A model generated the notes under the pieces. That model saw only the letters and a list, made by a program, of their open reading frames with translations, was not told where the DNA came from and did no database searches. From positions 1 to 14,211 of the forward strand of contig JAADIO010000072.1 in the NCBI GenBank assembly GCA_013151235.1: a stretch of 14,211 bases of DNA, given 5' to 3'. Positions 7,213 through 14,079 of the stretch are shown here, one piece after another. Numbering within the stretch: position 1 is the first letter of the stretch; every line of letters starts with the position of its first letter. Both the position numbers and the translations under genes were made by a program. Source of the DNA: Deltaproteobacteria bacterium. Lineage in GTDB: Bacteria > CG2-30-53-67.

Positions 7213-7998
7213 ATGTCCAAGAAGAATGGAGGGATGCAGGTGGTGGATGCACCTTCGGCGGATCTCGGGAATGCCGCTGCCGCCGATGCGCGTATGAATC
7301 AGGCGAGCAGTCTTGCAGAGGTTGCCGAGATGGTCCGGGCCTATCGGGATTCGCAGACCGACCCCATGATTGAGCGGATGGCCGCCATGATGGAACCCTT
7401 GGCAGCCCTGGCCGACCAGGTGGCGAAGCCCGAAGTGTTCCAGGCCGTGCAGGAGTCGGTTCGCACCCTGACCGAGCTGCATCAAAGCGGTTCGCTCAAC
7501 GATCTCAAAGAGATGGCCCTTTTCGCCAGCGCCGCCAAGAACTCCATGGGAGAGAGCGTTATTACGCGAATGGCTGCCAACATGGAAACAATGATGGCGC
7601 TGATGGATGAGATGGCCAAGGCGGACTTGATGCGGGCCATGCCGGCCATCGAGGAACTGATCAACAGCGGCAGTCTTGAGATTCTGGCCCAGATGGCAAC
7701 GTTTCTCGGATCGACCACACATGCTTTTACCGACAGCATCGTCGAACGGATGCTGACCATGTTCGAAAACATGGTCAGCCGCCTTACGAACCCCCAGATT
7801 CAGGATCTGATCGGCGCAGCGGTGGAAAGCGCGCAGGAGACCATGAACGAGATGAAGCAGAAACCCGAAAAAGCGGGGATGCTGGCACTCTGGAAAGCGG
7901 CGCGGGATCCCATGGTACAAAAAAGTCTGCTCTTTGTTATGGACTTTGCCAAGAACTTCCACAAGAGCCTGATCTCGGAGACCGGCCCCAGGCTGTGA
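7213..7998 (+). CDS. DUF1641-family protein, SQR partner
   Basis: This 261-residue protein matches the DUF1641 type of soluble, Met- and Ala-rich helical proteins encoded next to SQR-like genes; its biochemical role is unknown to me. It has no cysteine, no signal peptide and no membrane span. Internal repeats are visible: MIERMAAMMEPLAALADQVA (52-71), VITRMAANMETMMALMDEMA (116-135) and IVERMLTMFENMVSRL (176-191), with SGSLNDLKEMALFAS (92-106) paralleled by SGSLEILAQMATFLG (152-166). The unit is about 60 residues long and present about two and a half to three times. The start follows GGGAGG at 7201-7206, and the gene is followed by the operon terminator. It may be a scaffold or adaptor holding SQR at the membrane or binding TusA/DsrE; this is inference from position only. 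Confidence 0.8.
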   Translation: MSKKNGGMQVVDAPSADLGNAAAADARMNQASSLAEVAEMVRAYRDSQTDPMIERMAAMMEPLAALADQVAKPEVFQAVQESVRTLTELHQSGSLNDLKEMALFASAAKNSMGESVITRMAANMETMMALMDEMAKADLMRAMPAIEELINSGSLEILAQMATFLGSTTHAFTDSIVERMLTMFENMVSRLTNPQIQDLIGAAVESAQETMNEMKQKPEKAGMLALWKAARDPMVQKSLLFVMDFAKNFHKSLISETGPRL

Positions 7999-8039
7999 TG
8001 TTTTGCCGGTGGATCCCTTGCAATTCTGTTCCCCCCGGT

Positions 8040-8068
8040 CCCGGGCAGAGATGCCCGGGGCTTTTTTT
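8040..8068 (+). terminator. Intrinsic terminator of the sulfur operon
   Basis: CCCGGGCA, loop GAGA, TGCCCGGG form a perfect 8-bp GC-rich stem, followed by GC and seven Ts. It lies 42 nt after the DUF1641 stop and just before the convergent antiporter stop; the reverse direction lacks a T-run, so it serves the plus strand. Confidence 0.92.
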
Positions 8069-8083
8069 GTGTGCGCCCGGGGT

Positions 8084-9997
8084 TTACGAACAGGACCACC
8101 CGGAGGGGAAAGAGTTCTCCTCTTCCGTCCCGGTGAAAAGATTCCGTGCCAGAAGGACCGATTCAAGATCTCCGTAGAGTGCGATGATATCATCGAGATA
8201 AAGACGGGTTTTCCCGTGGGGGATGATGGTCCCGTTCGCCCGTTTGATAAAGAGGATCAGACTGTTCCCCGGAAGACGGATCTGGTTCAAAGCCTTGCCG
8301 CTGAGGGCGGCGTTTTGCAGGGCGACTTCCTCGATTTCGTTGGCCGACTCCTCCTGAAGCAGCACATCAAATACGTTGGGCCGGAGGATCAGATTCTCTA
8401 TGGCCAGGGTCCCCTGGCGGGCAAAATCGACGGTCCGGATCTCCATTTCCTTATATTCCCCGGCAAAATCCTCATCGGAGATCCGTGCAATGATCCGCTC
8501 CACCTCGAAGAGATCCCGGGCAAGCCGTGCAATCCGGAGATTCACGGTATCCTCCCGGGCCGTAAGAATCAGTACATCTTCGGGATAGATACCGGTCAGG
8601 GCCAGGAAGTCGGGATCGGTCCCATCGCCCAGCAAGACCTTGATTCCCAGCCGCTGCGCCTCCTGAAAGAGGCGGAGATCCTTTTCCAGGAGAAAGACGG
8701 GCAGTCCCCGCTCCTGCAGGCGGCGGGCGAGGTCCAGACCGACGCGGCCCGCTCCGACAATCTGGATATAACGGGCGGGACGGACCTCCCGTTTCATCAA
8801 TGCATGGAAGATCAGCGGGGAGGCGACACAGGTGACAAGGGCCATGATCACAATGGCGGAGTTCAACGCCGGAGAGATCGCCCCCATTTCAAGGCCGATG
8901 GCCGCCGCCGCGACGATCAGACTCAGCCGGGAGGAGAGGAGCGCCCCACCGGCAAGGGTCTCCTTCCAGGAGAAGCGGACCTTAAGGATCAAGGCGGAGA
9001 GAAAATTGACGCCGTAGGCCATGAGGATCAGGACCCCGACCAGAAGCGGCCCGGCCGTGGAGGCGGTGAGCGCCCCGAGATCGAAATTGACTCCGACCAT
9101 AATAAAGAAGATGGGGATGAAAAATCCGTAGCCGATGGCGTCAAGTTTCAACTGCAGGTTCGGGATCTCCCCCCGTGAAATTTTCGAGACCAGCGCCCCG
9201 GCGAGGAACGAGCCGAGGATCACCTCCGCCCCCAGACTCTGGGCCAGAACGACAAAGATCAGCATCAGGGCGAAGACCCCCCGTACCCGGATCTGCGAGG
9301 TGGCGTGGGCCAGATCAATAAAGATCCGCCGGACGGCCGTCTTGTTCTGCAAATAGTGGTTGATCTTGTCCGCAGCAAGCACGGCAAGGAAGAGGAATCC
9401 CACCAGGAGGAGCTTCGGATCCCAACCCGTGGTATAGAAGATGAACCCGAGGGTCAGCAAGATCACCGTGATCAGATCGGCGATGATGGAACAGGAGAGG
9501 ATCACCTGCCCGAAATCCTTCTCCAGGTATCCCTGCTCTTTGAGGACCAGCAGGACGACCCCAACGGACGTGGTCGAGAGAATCAGGGTCATGAGCCAGA
9601 TTTGCCGAATCAGGCCGGCCCGATAGAGGAGAAAGGACAGGGCCGTGGCGATCAACAATCGCAGCACGAAAATGGCCAGGCTCTGGTAGAGGGGAACGGT
9701 AAAACAGTACCGGGGACTCCAGCGATGGTCCGGTCCTTTCTTTCGGGGCCGCATCCATTCGACATCGATCTCTAATCCCGACAGAAACATCAGGTAGGCA
9801 AAACCGAAATGATAGAGAAAACTCAACCACGGACCGGCCTCGATCAGATTCAAACCGCTCTTCCCGATGATGATCCCGCAGAGGATTTCACCCACCATGG
9901 CCGGAATGAGAAATTTCCGGAACGAAGAAGTCAGGATCGGAACGAAAAAGGCCAGCAGTGTAATCATCAGTAACGGTGCAAAATGCATCGGTTCCAT
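8084..9997 (-). CDS. CPA2 cation/proton antiporter with RCK domains
   Basis: This 637-residue protein is a KefB/KefC-like monovalent cation:proton antiporter of the inner membrane. Residues about 8-400 hold roughly a dozen hydrophobic segments, including VGEILCGIIIGKSGLNL (35-51) and LSGLEIDVE (72-80), typical of the Na/H exchanger domain, and SIIADLITVILL with an in-membrane Asp174. A soluble tail follows: an RCK-N/TrkA-N Rossmann domain from about 409 (IQIVGAGRVGLDLARRL, GDGTDPDFL) and a TrkA-C domain to about 620 (SGKALNQIRLPGNSLILFIKR, DDIIALYGD). The ATG at 9997 is chosen over one at 10117 because family proteins begin shortly before the first membrane helix and AGGG precedes it. The tail implies gating by nucleotide or ligand binding. 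Which ion it moves (potassium or sodium) is not visible. It converges with the sulfur operon and diverges from the FKBP gene. Confidence 0.88.
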   Translation of the reverse strand: MEPMHFAPLLMITLLAFFVPILTSSFRKFLIPAMVGEILCGIIIGKSGLNLIEAGPWLSFLYHFGFAYLMFLSGLEIDVEWMRPRKKGPDHRWSPRYCFTVPLYQSLAIFVLRLLIATALSFLLYRAGLIRQIWLMTLILSTTSVGVVLLVLKEQGYLEKDFGQVILSCSIIADLITVILLTLGFIFYTTGWDPKLLLVGFLFLAVLAADKINHYLQNKTAVRRIFIDLAHATSQIRVRGVFALMLIFVVLAQSLGAEVILGSFLAGALVSKISRGEIPNLQLKLDAIGYGFFIPIFFIMVGVNFDLGALTASTAGPLLVGVLILMAYGVNFLSALILKVRFSWKETLAGGALLSSRLSLIVAAAAIGLEMGAISPALNSAIVIMALVTCVASPLIFHALMKREVRPARYIQIVGAGRVGLDLARRLQERGLPVFLLEKDLRLFQEAQRLGIKVLLGDGTDPDFLALTGIYPEDVLILTAREDTVNLRIARLARDLFEVERIIARISDEDFAGEYKEMEIRTVDFARQGTLAIENLILRPNVFDVLLQEESANEIEEVALQNAALSGKALNQIRLPGNSLILFIKRANGTIIPHGKTRLYLDDIIALYGDLESVLLARNLFTGTEEENSFPSGWSCS

Positions 9998-10037
9998 TGT
10001 TTTCCCTGTTGATTCCCGCCGGTTATGAATTTCCCCT

Positions 10038-10046
10038 ATGATAGCA
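10038..10046 (-). promoter_or_regulatory. Candidate extended -10 promoter of the antiporter gene
   Basis: On the minus strand TGCTATCAT (TG-n-TATCAT) is an extended -10 element with five of six bases of TATAAT. No good -35 is seen. Transcription would start near 10031, giving a leader of about 34 nt. Confidence 0.35.
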
Positions 10047-10069
10047 TAGCAAAAACTTTTTGAATATAG

Positions 10070-10098
10070 TTGACAATAAACCTGAAAACGGGTTATGT
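10070..10098 (+). promoter_or_regulatory. Candidate promoter of the FKBP gene
   Basis: A perfect -35 box TTGACA (10070-10075) is followed after 17-18 bp by TTATGT/TATGTA, a weak -10; TATAAC at 10098-10103 is a better -10 but at 22 bp. The start codon is at 10141 with GAGGA upstream (10129-10133). Confidence 0.35.
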
Positions 10099-10140
10099 AT
10101 AACAAATTTTTATTCATAATAAACTGATGAGGATTTCATT

Positions 10141-10653
10141 ATGGCCATTCAGAAAGATTCACACGTCACCATGGAATACACCCTGACCCTCGAATCGGGT
10201 GAACAGATCGACCGGTCCGATCCGGACCGGCCGTTGCAATTTCTCTGCGGTTACAGCCAGATCATCCCCGGCCTGGAGAAGGAGTTGATCGGAAAGAACG
10301 AAAATGAATCTTTTCAGGTCAAGGTCCCCTCGGAGGAGGGATATGGACCCTACCAGGAGGAACTCCTCCAGAAAATTCCCCTCACGCAGTTCCCGGAAAA
10401 GATCGAACTGAAAGTGGGGATGAGTTTTCAGACCCGCTCCCCGCAGGGGCTTCCCATGACCTTCGTCATTAAAGAGATCGAAAAGGATTCGGCGGTTGTC
10501 GATCTCAACCATCCCCTTGCCGGCAAAACCCTCATCTTCGATATTGCCATCAAGGGTGTTCGGGCAGGCACACCGGAGGAAATCGAAGCGGTCAAAAATC
10601 CCTCCTGCGGATCCGACGGATCGAGTTGCGGCAGTGGGTGTAGCTGCGGCTGA
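10141..10653 (+). CDS. SlyD-like FKBP-type peptidyl-prolyl isomerase
   Basis: This 170-residue cytoplasmic protein belongs to the SlyD group of FKBP prolyl isomerases, which speed prolyl bond rotation during folding and act as chaperones. Seen in order: the first FKBP strand with VTMEYTLTLESGEQIDRS (9-26), the pocket segment PLQFLCGYSQIIPGLEKELIG (31-51), the EEGYGPYQEELLQKIP turn that opens the inserted 'flap' domain (about 65-125), and the closing DLNHPLAGKTLIFDIAIKGV (121-140), highly typical of SlyD. The tail is Cys/Ser/Gly rich (NPSCGSDG, SCGSGCSCG; Cys156, 163, 167, 169) rather than His-rich; SlyD tails often bind metals such as nickel, so metal binding is likely here too. The gene is monocistronic, with its own terminator. 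Start and length are as expected. Confidence 0.92.
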   Translation: MAIQKDSHVTMEYTLTLESGEQIDRSDPDRPLQFLCGYSQIIPGLEKELIGKNENESFQVKVPSEEGYGPYQEELLQKIPLTQFPEKIELKVGMSFQTRSPQGLPMTFVIKEIEKDSAVVDLNHPLAGKTLIFDIAIKGVRAGTPEEIEAVKNPSCGSDGSSCGSGCSCG

Positions 10654-10681
10654 AGGGAACGGAAAAGCTGTTTTCAGATGA

Positions 10682-10711
10682 CGGCGCAGCTTGAAGCTGC
10701 GCCGTTTTTTT
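10682..10711 (+). terminator. Intrinsic terminator of the FKBP gene
   Basis: CGGCGCAGCTT (10682-10692) pairs with AAGCTGCGCCG (10694-10704), giving a stem of up to about 10 bp around a very tight loop, then seven Ts at 10705-10711. It begins 29 nt after the stop codon. Confidence 0.92.
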
Positions 10712-10735
10712 GAGCCTCTCCGAAACAAATTCTCC

Positions 10736-10763
10736 TTGCGAAACCCCTGCCCTCCATGATAAT
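10736..10763 (+). promoter_or_regulatory. Candidate promoter of the NSS transporter gene
   Basis: TTGCGA (10736-10741) and GATAAT (10758-10763) are separated by 16 bp, with four and five matches to consensus. The start would fall near 10770, about 50 nt before the ATG at 10823. Confidence 0.4.
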
Positions 10764-10822
10764 TTTTCGCCGTATTGCATTTCCCGAAGATCCTTGGCGG
10801 TAACATTTCCGGAGGAGGCAGA

Positions 10823-12349
10823 ATGGCCCCTGCGCCCAAATCCCGCGGTCAATGGAATTCCCGCACCGGTTTCATCCTGGCGGCCATCGGTTCCGCCGTC
10901 GGACTCGGCAACATCTGGCGTTTCTCCTATCTCGCCTACGACAACGGGGGCGGCGCCTTTCTCATCCCCTATCTCATTGCCCTGGTCACAGCGGGTATTC
11001 CCCTGTTGATCCTCGAATTCGGGATCGGTCACGAACGGATCGGATCGGCACCGCTGGCATTCGCCAAGCTGAGAAAACACTGGGAATGGCTCGGCTGGTG
11101 GCCGGTCATCTTCGTCATGTTCGGCATCGTCCTCTACTATTCCGTGATTATCGCCTGGTGTGTCGACTATGTCTTCTACGCCTTCAAGCTCTCCTGGGGG
11201 AACGATCCGAACGCCTTCTTCTATAAATCCTTTCTTCATCTCAGCAAATCCCCCTCCGAAGTCGGGAGCATCCAGACCCCCATCCTGTGGGCGCTGGTAT
11301 TCGTCTGGGGTATAAGCTGGGTGATCATTCAGCGGGGGGTCAGCCGGGGAATCGAACTGGCGAACCGGATCTTCATGCCTCTTCTCCTGATTTTGACCCT
11401 CTTCCTCGTTTTCTGGTCGGTCCGACTCGACGGCGCCTCCATCGGGATTGCCGCCTACCTCCACCCTGATTTTTCGAAGCTGGCGGAGCCGAAGGTCTGG
11501 ATCAACGCCTACGGCCAGATCTTCTTCACCCTGAGCCTCGGTTTCGGCATCATGATCGCCTACGCCAGTTACCTCCCCTACAAGACCGATATTACCGGCA
11601 GCGCCGTGATTACGGCGCTCACGAATTGCGGTTTTTCGCTGATTGCCGGATTCGGCGTCTTCTCCGTCCTCGGTTTCATGTCCCGGAGCCAACACTTGCC
11701 CATCGACAAAGTCGTCACCAAGAGTATCGGGCTGGCCTTTGTCGCCTATCCCAAGGCGATCTCTCTCATGGGACCGGCCGGCCCGATCTTCGGCGCCGTC
11801 TTCTTTACCAGTCTTGTCGTCGCCGGGCTTTCTTCGGCCGTCTCCATTGTGGAGGCCTTTACCTCGGCCGTGGTGGACAAGTTCGGGATGAACCGGAAGG
11901 TTCTTGCCACCCTGCTTTCCATCACCGGTTTTCTGGGCGGGATCATCTTCACCACCCAGGGAGGACTCTTCTGGCTTGACATCGTTGATCACTTTCTCAA
12001 TGCTTACGGACTCGTGGTCGTAGGACTTCTCGAATGCATCGTCGTCGGCTGGATCTTCCGGCTGGAGACGATCCGCAAGCACCTGAACAAGGTCTCAAAT
12101 CTCCGCCTTGGCCTCTGGTGGAACTGGATGATCAAGTTTCTCCTGCCGGGGGTCCTGACCGTCATCATGATCAACCAGCTCACCGAAGAAGTCACCAAGC
12201 CTTACGGCGACTATAGCTGGGCCAGTCTCATCTCCATCGGCTGGAACTGGGTCGGCATCACCTTCCTTCTTTCCTTCATCTTTGCCGTTCAACCCTGGCG
12301 CACCCGGGCGAACCTGGAAAAAGGGCGCAGCGACGGTGAACCGGAATGA
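10823..12349 (+). CDS. Neurotransmitter:sodium symporter (NSS) family transporter
   Basis: This 508-residue membrane protein is a LeuT-like sodium-coupled symporter of the NSS/SNF family. The length is close to LeuT (511), with about twelve hydrophobic segments. The TM1 signature IGSAVGLGNIWRFSYLAYDN (residues 22-41) holds residues equivalent to the LeuT sodium ligands A22, V23 and N27 (here A25, V26, N30), and GGGAFLIPY follows. TM6 has the unwound FFTLSLGFG segment (equivalent to LeuT F253-T254-L255-S256), and Asn in ALTNCGFS probably matches N286. Substrate is most likely an amino acid or related amine, but it cannot be read from the sequence. The ATG at 10823 is supported by GGAGGAGG at 10811-10818; the in-frame start at 10775 has no comparable site. 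It stands between its own promoter and a separately regulated downstream unit. Confidence 0.93.
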   Translation: MAPAPKSRGQWNSRTGFILAAIGSAVGLGNIWRFSYLAYDNGGGAFLIPYLIALVTAGIPLLILEFGIGHERIGSAPLAFAKLRKHWEWLGWWPVIFVMFGIVLYYSVIIAWCVDYVFYAFKLSWGNDPNAFFYKSFLHLSKSPSEVGSIQTPILWALVFVWGISWVIIQRGVSRGIELANRIFMPLLLILTLFLVFWSVRLDGASIGIAAYLHPDFSKLAEPKVWINAYGQIFFTLSLGFGIMIAYASYLPYKTDITGSAVITALTNCGFSLIAGFGVFSVLGFMSRSQHLPIDKVVTKSIGLAFVAYPKAISLMGPAGPIFGAVFFTSLVVAGLSSAVSIVEAFTSAVVDKFGMNRKVLATLLSITGFLGGIIFTTQGGLFWLDIVDHFLNAYGLVVVGLLECIVVGWIFRLETIRKHLNKVSNLRLGLWWNWMIKFLLPGVLTVIMINQLTEEVTKPYGDYSWASLISIGWNWVGITFLLSFIFAVQPWRTRANLEKGRSDGEPE

Positions 12350-12355
12350 CCGGAA

Positions 12356-12371
12356 TGTGATCCGGATCACT
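12356..12371 (+). promoter_or_regulatory. CRP/FNR-superfamily regulator site
   Basis: TGTGATCCGGATCACT contains the perfect palindrome GTGATCCGGATCAC (12357-12370) and matches the CRP pattern TGTGA-N6-TCACA at nine of ten positions. It can also be read as an FNR-like box (GTGAT-N4-ATCAC). Its centre at 12363.5 is about 42 bp upstream of the start expected from the -10 at 12394-12399, ideal for class II activation. Confidence 0.65.
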
Positions 12372-12390
12372 GTCCGGGAAGGAAGATCTC

Positions 12391-12399
12391 TGTTACAAT
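12391..12399 (+). promoter_or_regulatory. Extended -10 promoter of the zinc-ribbon gene
   Basis: TGTTACAAT is an extended -10 (TG-n-TACAAT, five of six bases of TATAAT). The position of a -35 (12371-12376, TGTCCG) is poor, as in promoters that depend on an activator, and the site at 12356-12371 occupies that place. Transcription should begin at about 12405-12406. Confidence 0.6.
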
Positions 12400-12449
12400 G
12401 GGAAACAATAGTCGGCGATTTCTTTAAGAATCCATACCGGGAGGATTTC

Positions 12450-12587
12450 ATGTCGGAAGAGAAGAAAGTCTGTTTTGTCTGTGGAAATGATGAAGATGCG
12501 AACGTTCTGCTCCCCTGCCGGACGGAGGGGAAGGATCTGTGGGTTTGTGTGAGGTGTCTGCCGCCGCTTATCCACGGCCAACATTAA
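12450..12587 (+). CDS. Small zinc-ribbon-like protein
   Basis: This 45-residue protein has a cysteine arrangement typical of a zinc ribbon: Cys8-x2-Cys11 (VCFVCGNDED) and Cys33-x2-Cys36 (WVCVRCLPPLIHG), with further Cys23, His42 and His45. Basic, acidic and hydrophobic residues lie between. I recognise no named family or function. It is likely a real gene because GGGAGG at 12439-12444 is well placed before the ATG, the metal-ligand pattern is orderly, and a strong regulated promoter lies directly upstream. It may sense or protect against metal-thiol damage such as nitrosation, or act as a small DNA- or protein-binding adaptor; that is inference. The next gene, 147 nt downstream, is YgbA-like and may share the promoter. 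Confidence 0.75.
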   Translation: MSEEKKVCFVCGNDEDANVLLPCRTEGKDLWVCVRCLPPLIHGQH

Positions 12588-12630
12588 AAAGCATCTTCCA
12601 CAAATTCCCCATCTGCCCCTTCGATATATT

Positions 12631-12711
12631 CCGTTCTTGCGGTTCGGTCGGCTCACCATGCCCGGAAAGTTTAATGGACCGTTCGTGGTGAGCTTGTCGA
12701 ACCATGAACGG
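12631..12711. repeat. REP-like inverted repeat pair
   Basis: The 12679-12711 element has arms CCGTTCGTGGT and ACCATGAACGG (one G-T mismatch) around the core GAGCTTGTCGA. An inverted degenerate copy lies at 12631-12660 (GGTTCGGTCGGCTCACCATG, compare GGTTCGACAAGCTCACCACG on the reverse of the second). The GAGCTTGTCGA core resembles a dispersed intergenic repeat I recall from many Proteobacteria. The pair could form a transcript hairpin between the two genes. The ATG at 12704 lies inside the repeat. Confidence 0.6.
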
Positions 12712-12733
12712 AATCCGGAGGGTTGATGTAATC

Positions 12734-13123
12734 ATGTTTTTTGCCCGCTCAAAAACCGATGAGGAAAAGATCAAAAAGGACATCCGTGTCCTGGCCGATC
12801 TGACCGAGGTCTACTGCAAAAAGAAACATGCCGGGGCGGAACGCACCCCCATCATCGCAAAGGGGAGGATCTCCGGCTATGGTGATTTGCTGAAAGTCTC
12901 CCTCTGTCCCGACTGTACAAAACTGGTTCTTCACGGTGCCGTGAAACGGATTCAATGCCCCATGAACCCCAAACCGGAGTGCAGGAGATGCCCCGAGCAC
13001 TGTTATCACCCGCGGTATCGGGACCAGGTCCGGGAAGTCATGCGTTTTGCCTGGCGTTATCTCCTCTTGCGGGGACGGATCGACCTCGTTTTCAAACACC
13101 TGTACGGCCGGGGAGGTCCTTAA
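12734..13123 (+). CDS. YgbA_NO family protein (nitrous-oxide/NO-associated)
   Basis: This 129-residue protein resembles E. coli YgbA, a cysteine-rich protein whose gene is NO-responsive there (NsrR regulon). It has helix LADLTEVYCKKKH (20-32), Cys58-x2-Cys61, a central IQCPMNPKPECRRCPEHCYH region (Cys75, 83, 86, 90), and YRDQVREVMRFAWRYLLL (95-112); the CxxCPxHCYxxxYRxxxREVMR pattern is the family hallmark. Function is not known; cysteine clusters suggest a metal or Fe-S site. The ATG at 12734 is preferred over that at 12704, which sits inside a repeat; GGAGGG at 12717-12722 lies 11-12 bp upstream, slightly long spacing. The protein is longer at the N-terminus than E. coli YgbA as I recall it. 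It likely follows the CRP/FNR-controlled promoter of the preceding gene. Confidence 0.85.
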   Translation: MFFARSKTDEEKIKKDIRVLADLTEVYCKKKHAGAERTPIIAKGRISGYGDLLKVSLCPDCTKLVLHGAVKRIQCPMNPKPECRRCPEHCYHPRYRDQVREVMRFAWRYLLLRGRIDLVFKHLYGRGGP

Positions 13124-13201
13124 ATAATTAAATGACGGAATCTCCCAAAGAAGAACCATTCTCTTAAAAGGATAGGGGGTGGGGACTTTCTCAATATTTT
13201 C

Positions 13202-13230
13202 TTGACTTTTTTCCCGGGTCACTGTATTTT
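13202..13230 (+). promoter_or_regulatory. tRNA-Asn promoter
   Basis: TTGACT (13202-13207) and TATTTT (13225-13230) are separated by exactly 17 bp. The predicted start near 13237 gives a 5' leader of about 94 nt before the tRNA. The rest of 13124-13330 shows no gene. Confidence 0.55.
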
Positions 13231-13330
13231 CAGTACACTTTTTGGACCGATTTTGTCGTGAAATAGCTGGGAAATGAGGTTCGCAGAATAAATATTATGT
13301 AATCAGCGCAATATCTTGCAGTATTACCGA

Positions 13331-13406
<76 letters not shown>

Positions 13407-13415
13407 TAAAACAAG

Positions 13416-13446
13416 AAAGTCCCCCCTTTTGTGGGGGACTTTTTGT
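13416..13446 (+). terminator. Intrinsic terminator after tRNA-Asn
   Basis: AAAGTCCCCC (13416-13425) pairs with GGGGGACTTT (13433-13442) around a loop of about seven bases. Ts run on at 13440-13444, then GTTTTT. Confidence 0.92.
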
Positions 13447-13489
13447 TTTTGTGTTCTCCGTAGACGGCGAGAACAGGAGAGGAAGTGCC

Positions 13490-13552
13490 GTGAAGAGGTG
13501 GTGGTTGTACATCATTGATAGAAGGGGGAGATATTACACGGGGATCACAAGG
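13490..13552 (+). pseudogene. Truncated start of a GIY-YIG endonuclease gene
   Basis: A GTG start at 13490 with AGGAGAGG seven bases upstream (13475-13482) reads VKRWWLYIIDRRGRYYTGIT. The WLYII...YYTGIT pattern is the opening of a GIY-YIG nuclease domain (UPF0213-like), whose catalytic Tyr residues both appear. Similarity stops after TGITR: the usual LERRL..H continuation is missing, and the frame runs through the end of the antisense PIN gene. Only about a fifth of the domain remains, so it is a remnant. It is likely non-functional. Confidence 0.65.
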
Positions 13553-13560
13553 GTCGCGGG

Positions 13561-14079
13561 TCAATCAATCTTTTTTTTGATGAGATGGGTGAATCGCGTG
13601 AGGATTTTCGGAGTGATATGTTTGGGGTTGGCCTGATGAATTTTGCCGGCGATGTTGATGGCGTCGTCGGCCGGAAGACCGCCGGAGCGGTGCAACTCGG
13701 CCAGCAACTGCAAGCCCCACAGAAGAGGCACCTTCTCTTTTTTGCAGAGCGTTCGCAAATTCTTGTCGTTGGTCACACACGAGAAACCATATCGCTTGGC
13801 TGCAAGGAGGCATAACCGGTCCTGGAACGATGTCGGCCCGGTTTGGCCGGCAGCAGTGTAGGCGTCTTCGATTTCAGGCTCGAAAATAACCAATCCGAGA
13901 TCGACGATCTCATGTTCGTCTTCGATTTCGTTAACTTCATCGAGAACCGGACTGGCCACATGGAGCGGTCCCACATGTTTTACCACAAGTTGGAGAATAG
14001 ACCGGTCTGCCTTGAGGAAATCGATCAGGACGCAGGCATCCATGATCATTGCCTTGTGAGTCTCCGGATGCTTCGTCAC
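13561..14079 (-). CDS. PIN-domain toxin (VapC-like)
   Basis: This 172-residue protein has a PIN-domain pattern: MDACVLIDFLKAD with Asp14, a Glu near residue 48 (VLDEVNEIEDE), FQDRLCLLAAKR with Asp87, and CVTNDKNLRTLC with Asp105, matching the acidic metal-binding residues of VapC-type RNases. The hydrophobic segment VPLLWGLQLLAELH ends the fold, and a longer C-terminal extension (about 132-172) includes basic residues near the end. The start is GTG at 14079, overlapping the upstream antitoxin stop in a GTGA arrangement, so translation is coupled; ATG at residue 11 or 13 is also possible. It presumably cleaves RNA and is neutralised by the HTH protein encoded just before it. The length is somewhat above a typical VapC of about 130-140. 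Confidence 0.82.
   Translation of the reverse strand: MTKHPETHKAMIMDACVLIDFLKADRSILQLVVKHVGPLHVASPVLDEVNEIEDEHEIVDLGLVIFEPEIEDAYTAAGQTGPTSFQDRLCLLAAKRYGFSCVTNDKNLRTLCKKEKVPLLWGLQLLAELHRSGGLPADDAINIAGKIHQANPKHITPKILTRFTHLIKKKID

Noticed and set aside
9997-10117. Upstream start for the antiporter at 10117
   Set aside because: The extra 40 residues are atypical for the family and would overlap the divergent promoter region; ATG at 9997 has a better site.
10592-12082. Minus-strand ORF of 496 codons across the NSS gene
   Set aside because: The translation is Glu/Asp/Gly-rich shadow sequence; the opposite strand has the full LeuT-like signature and Shine-Dalgarno site.
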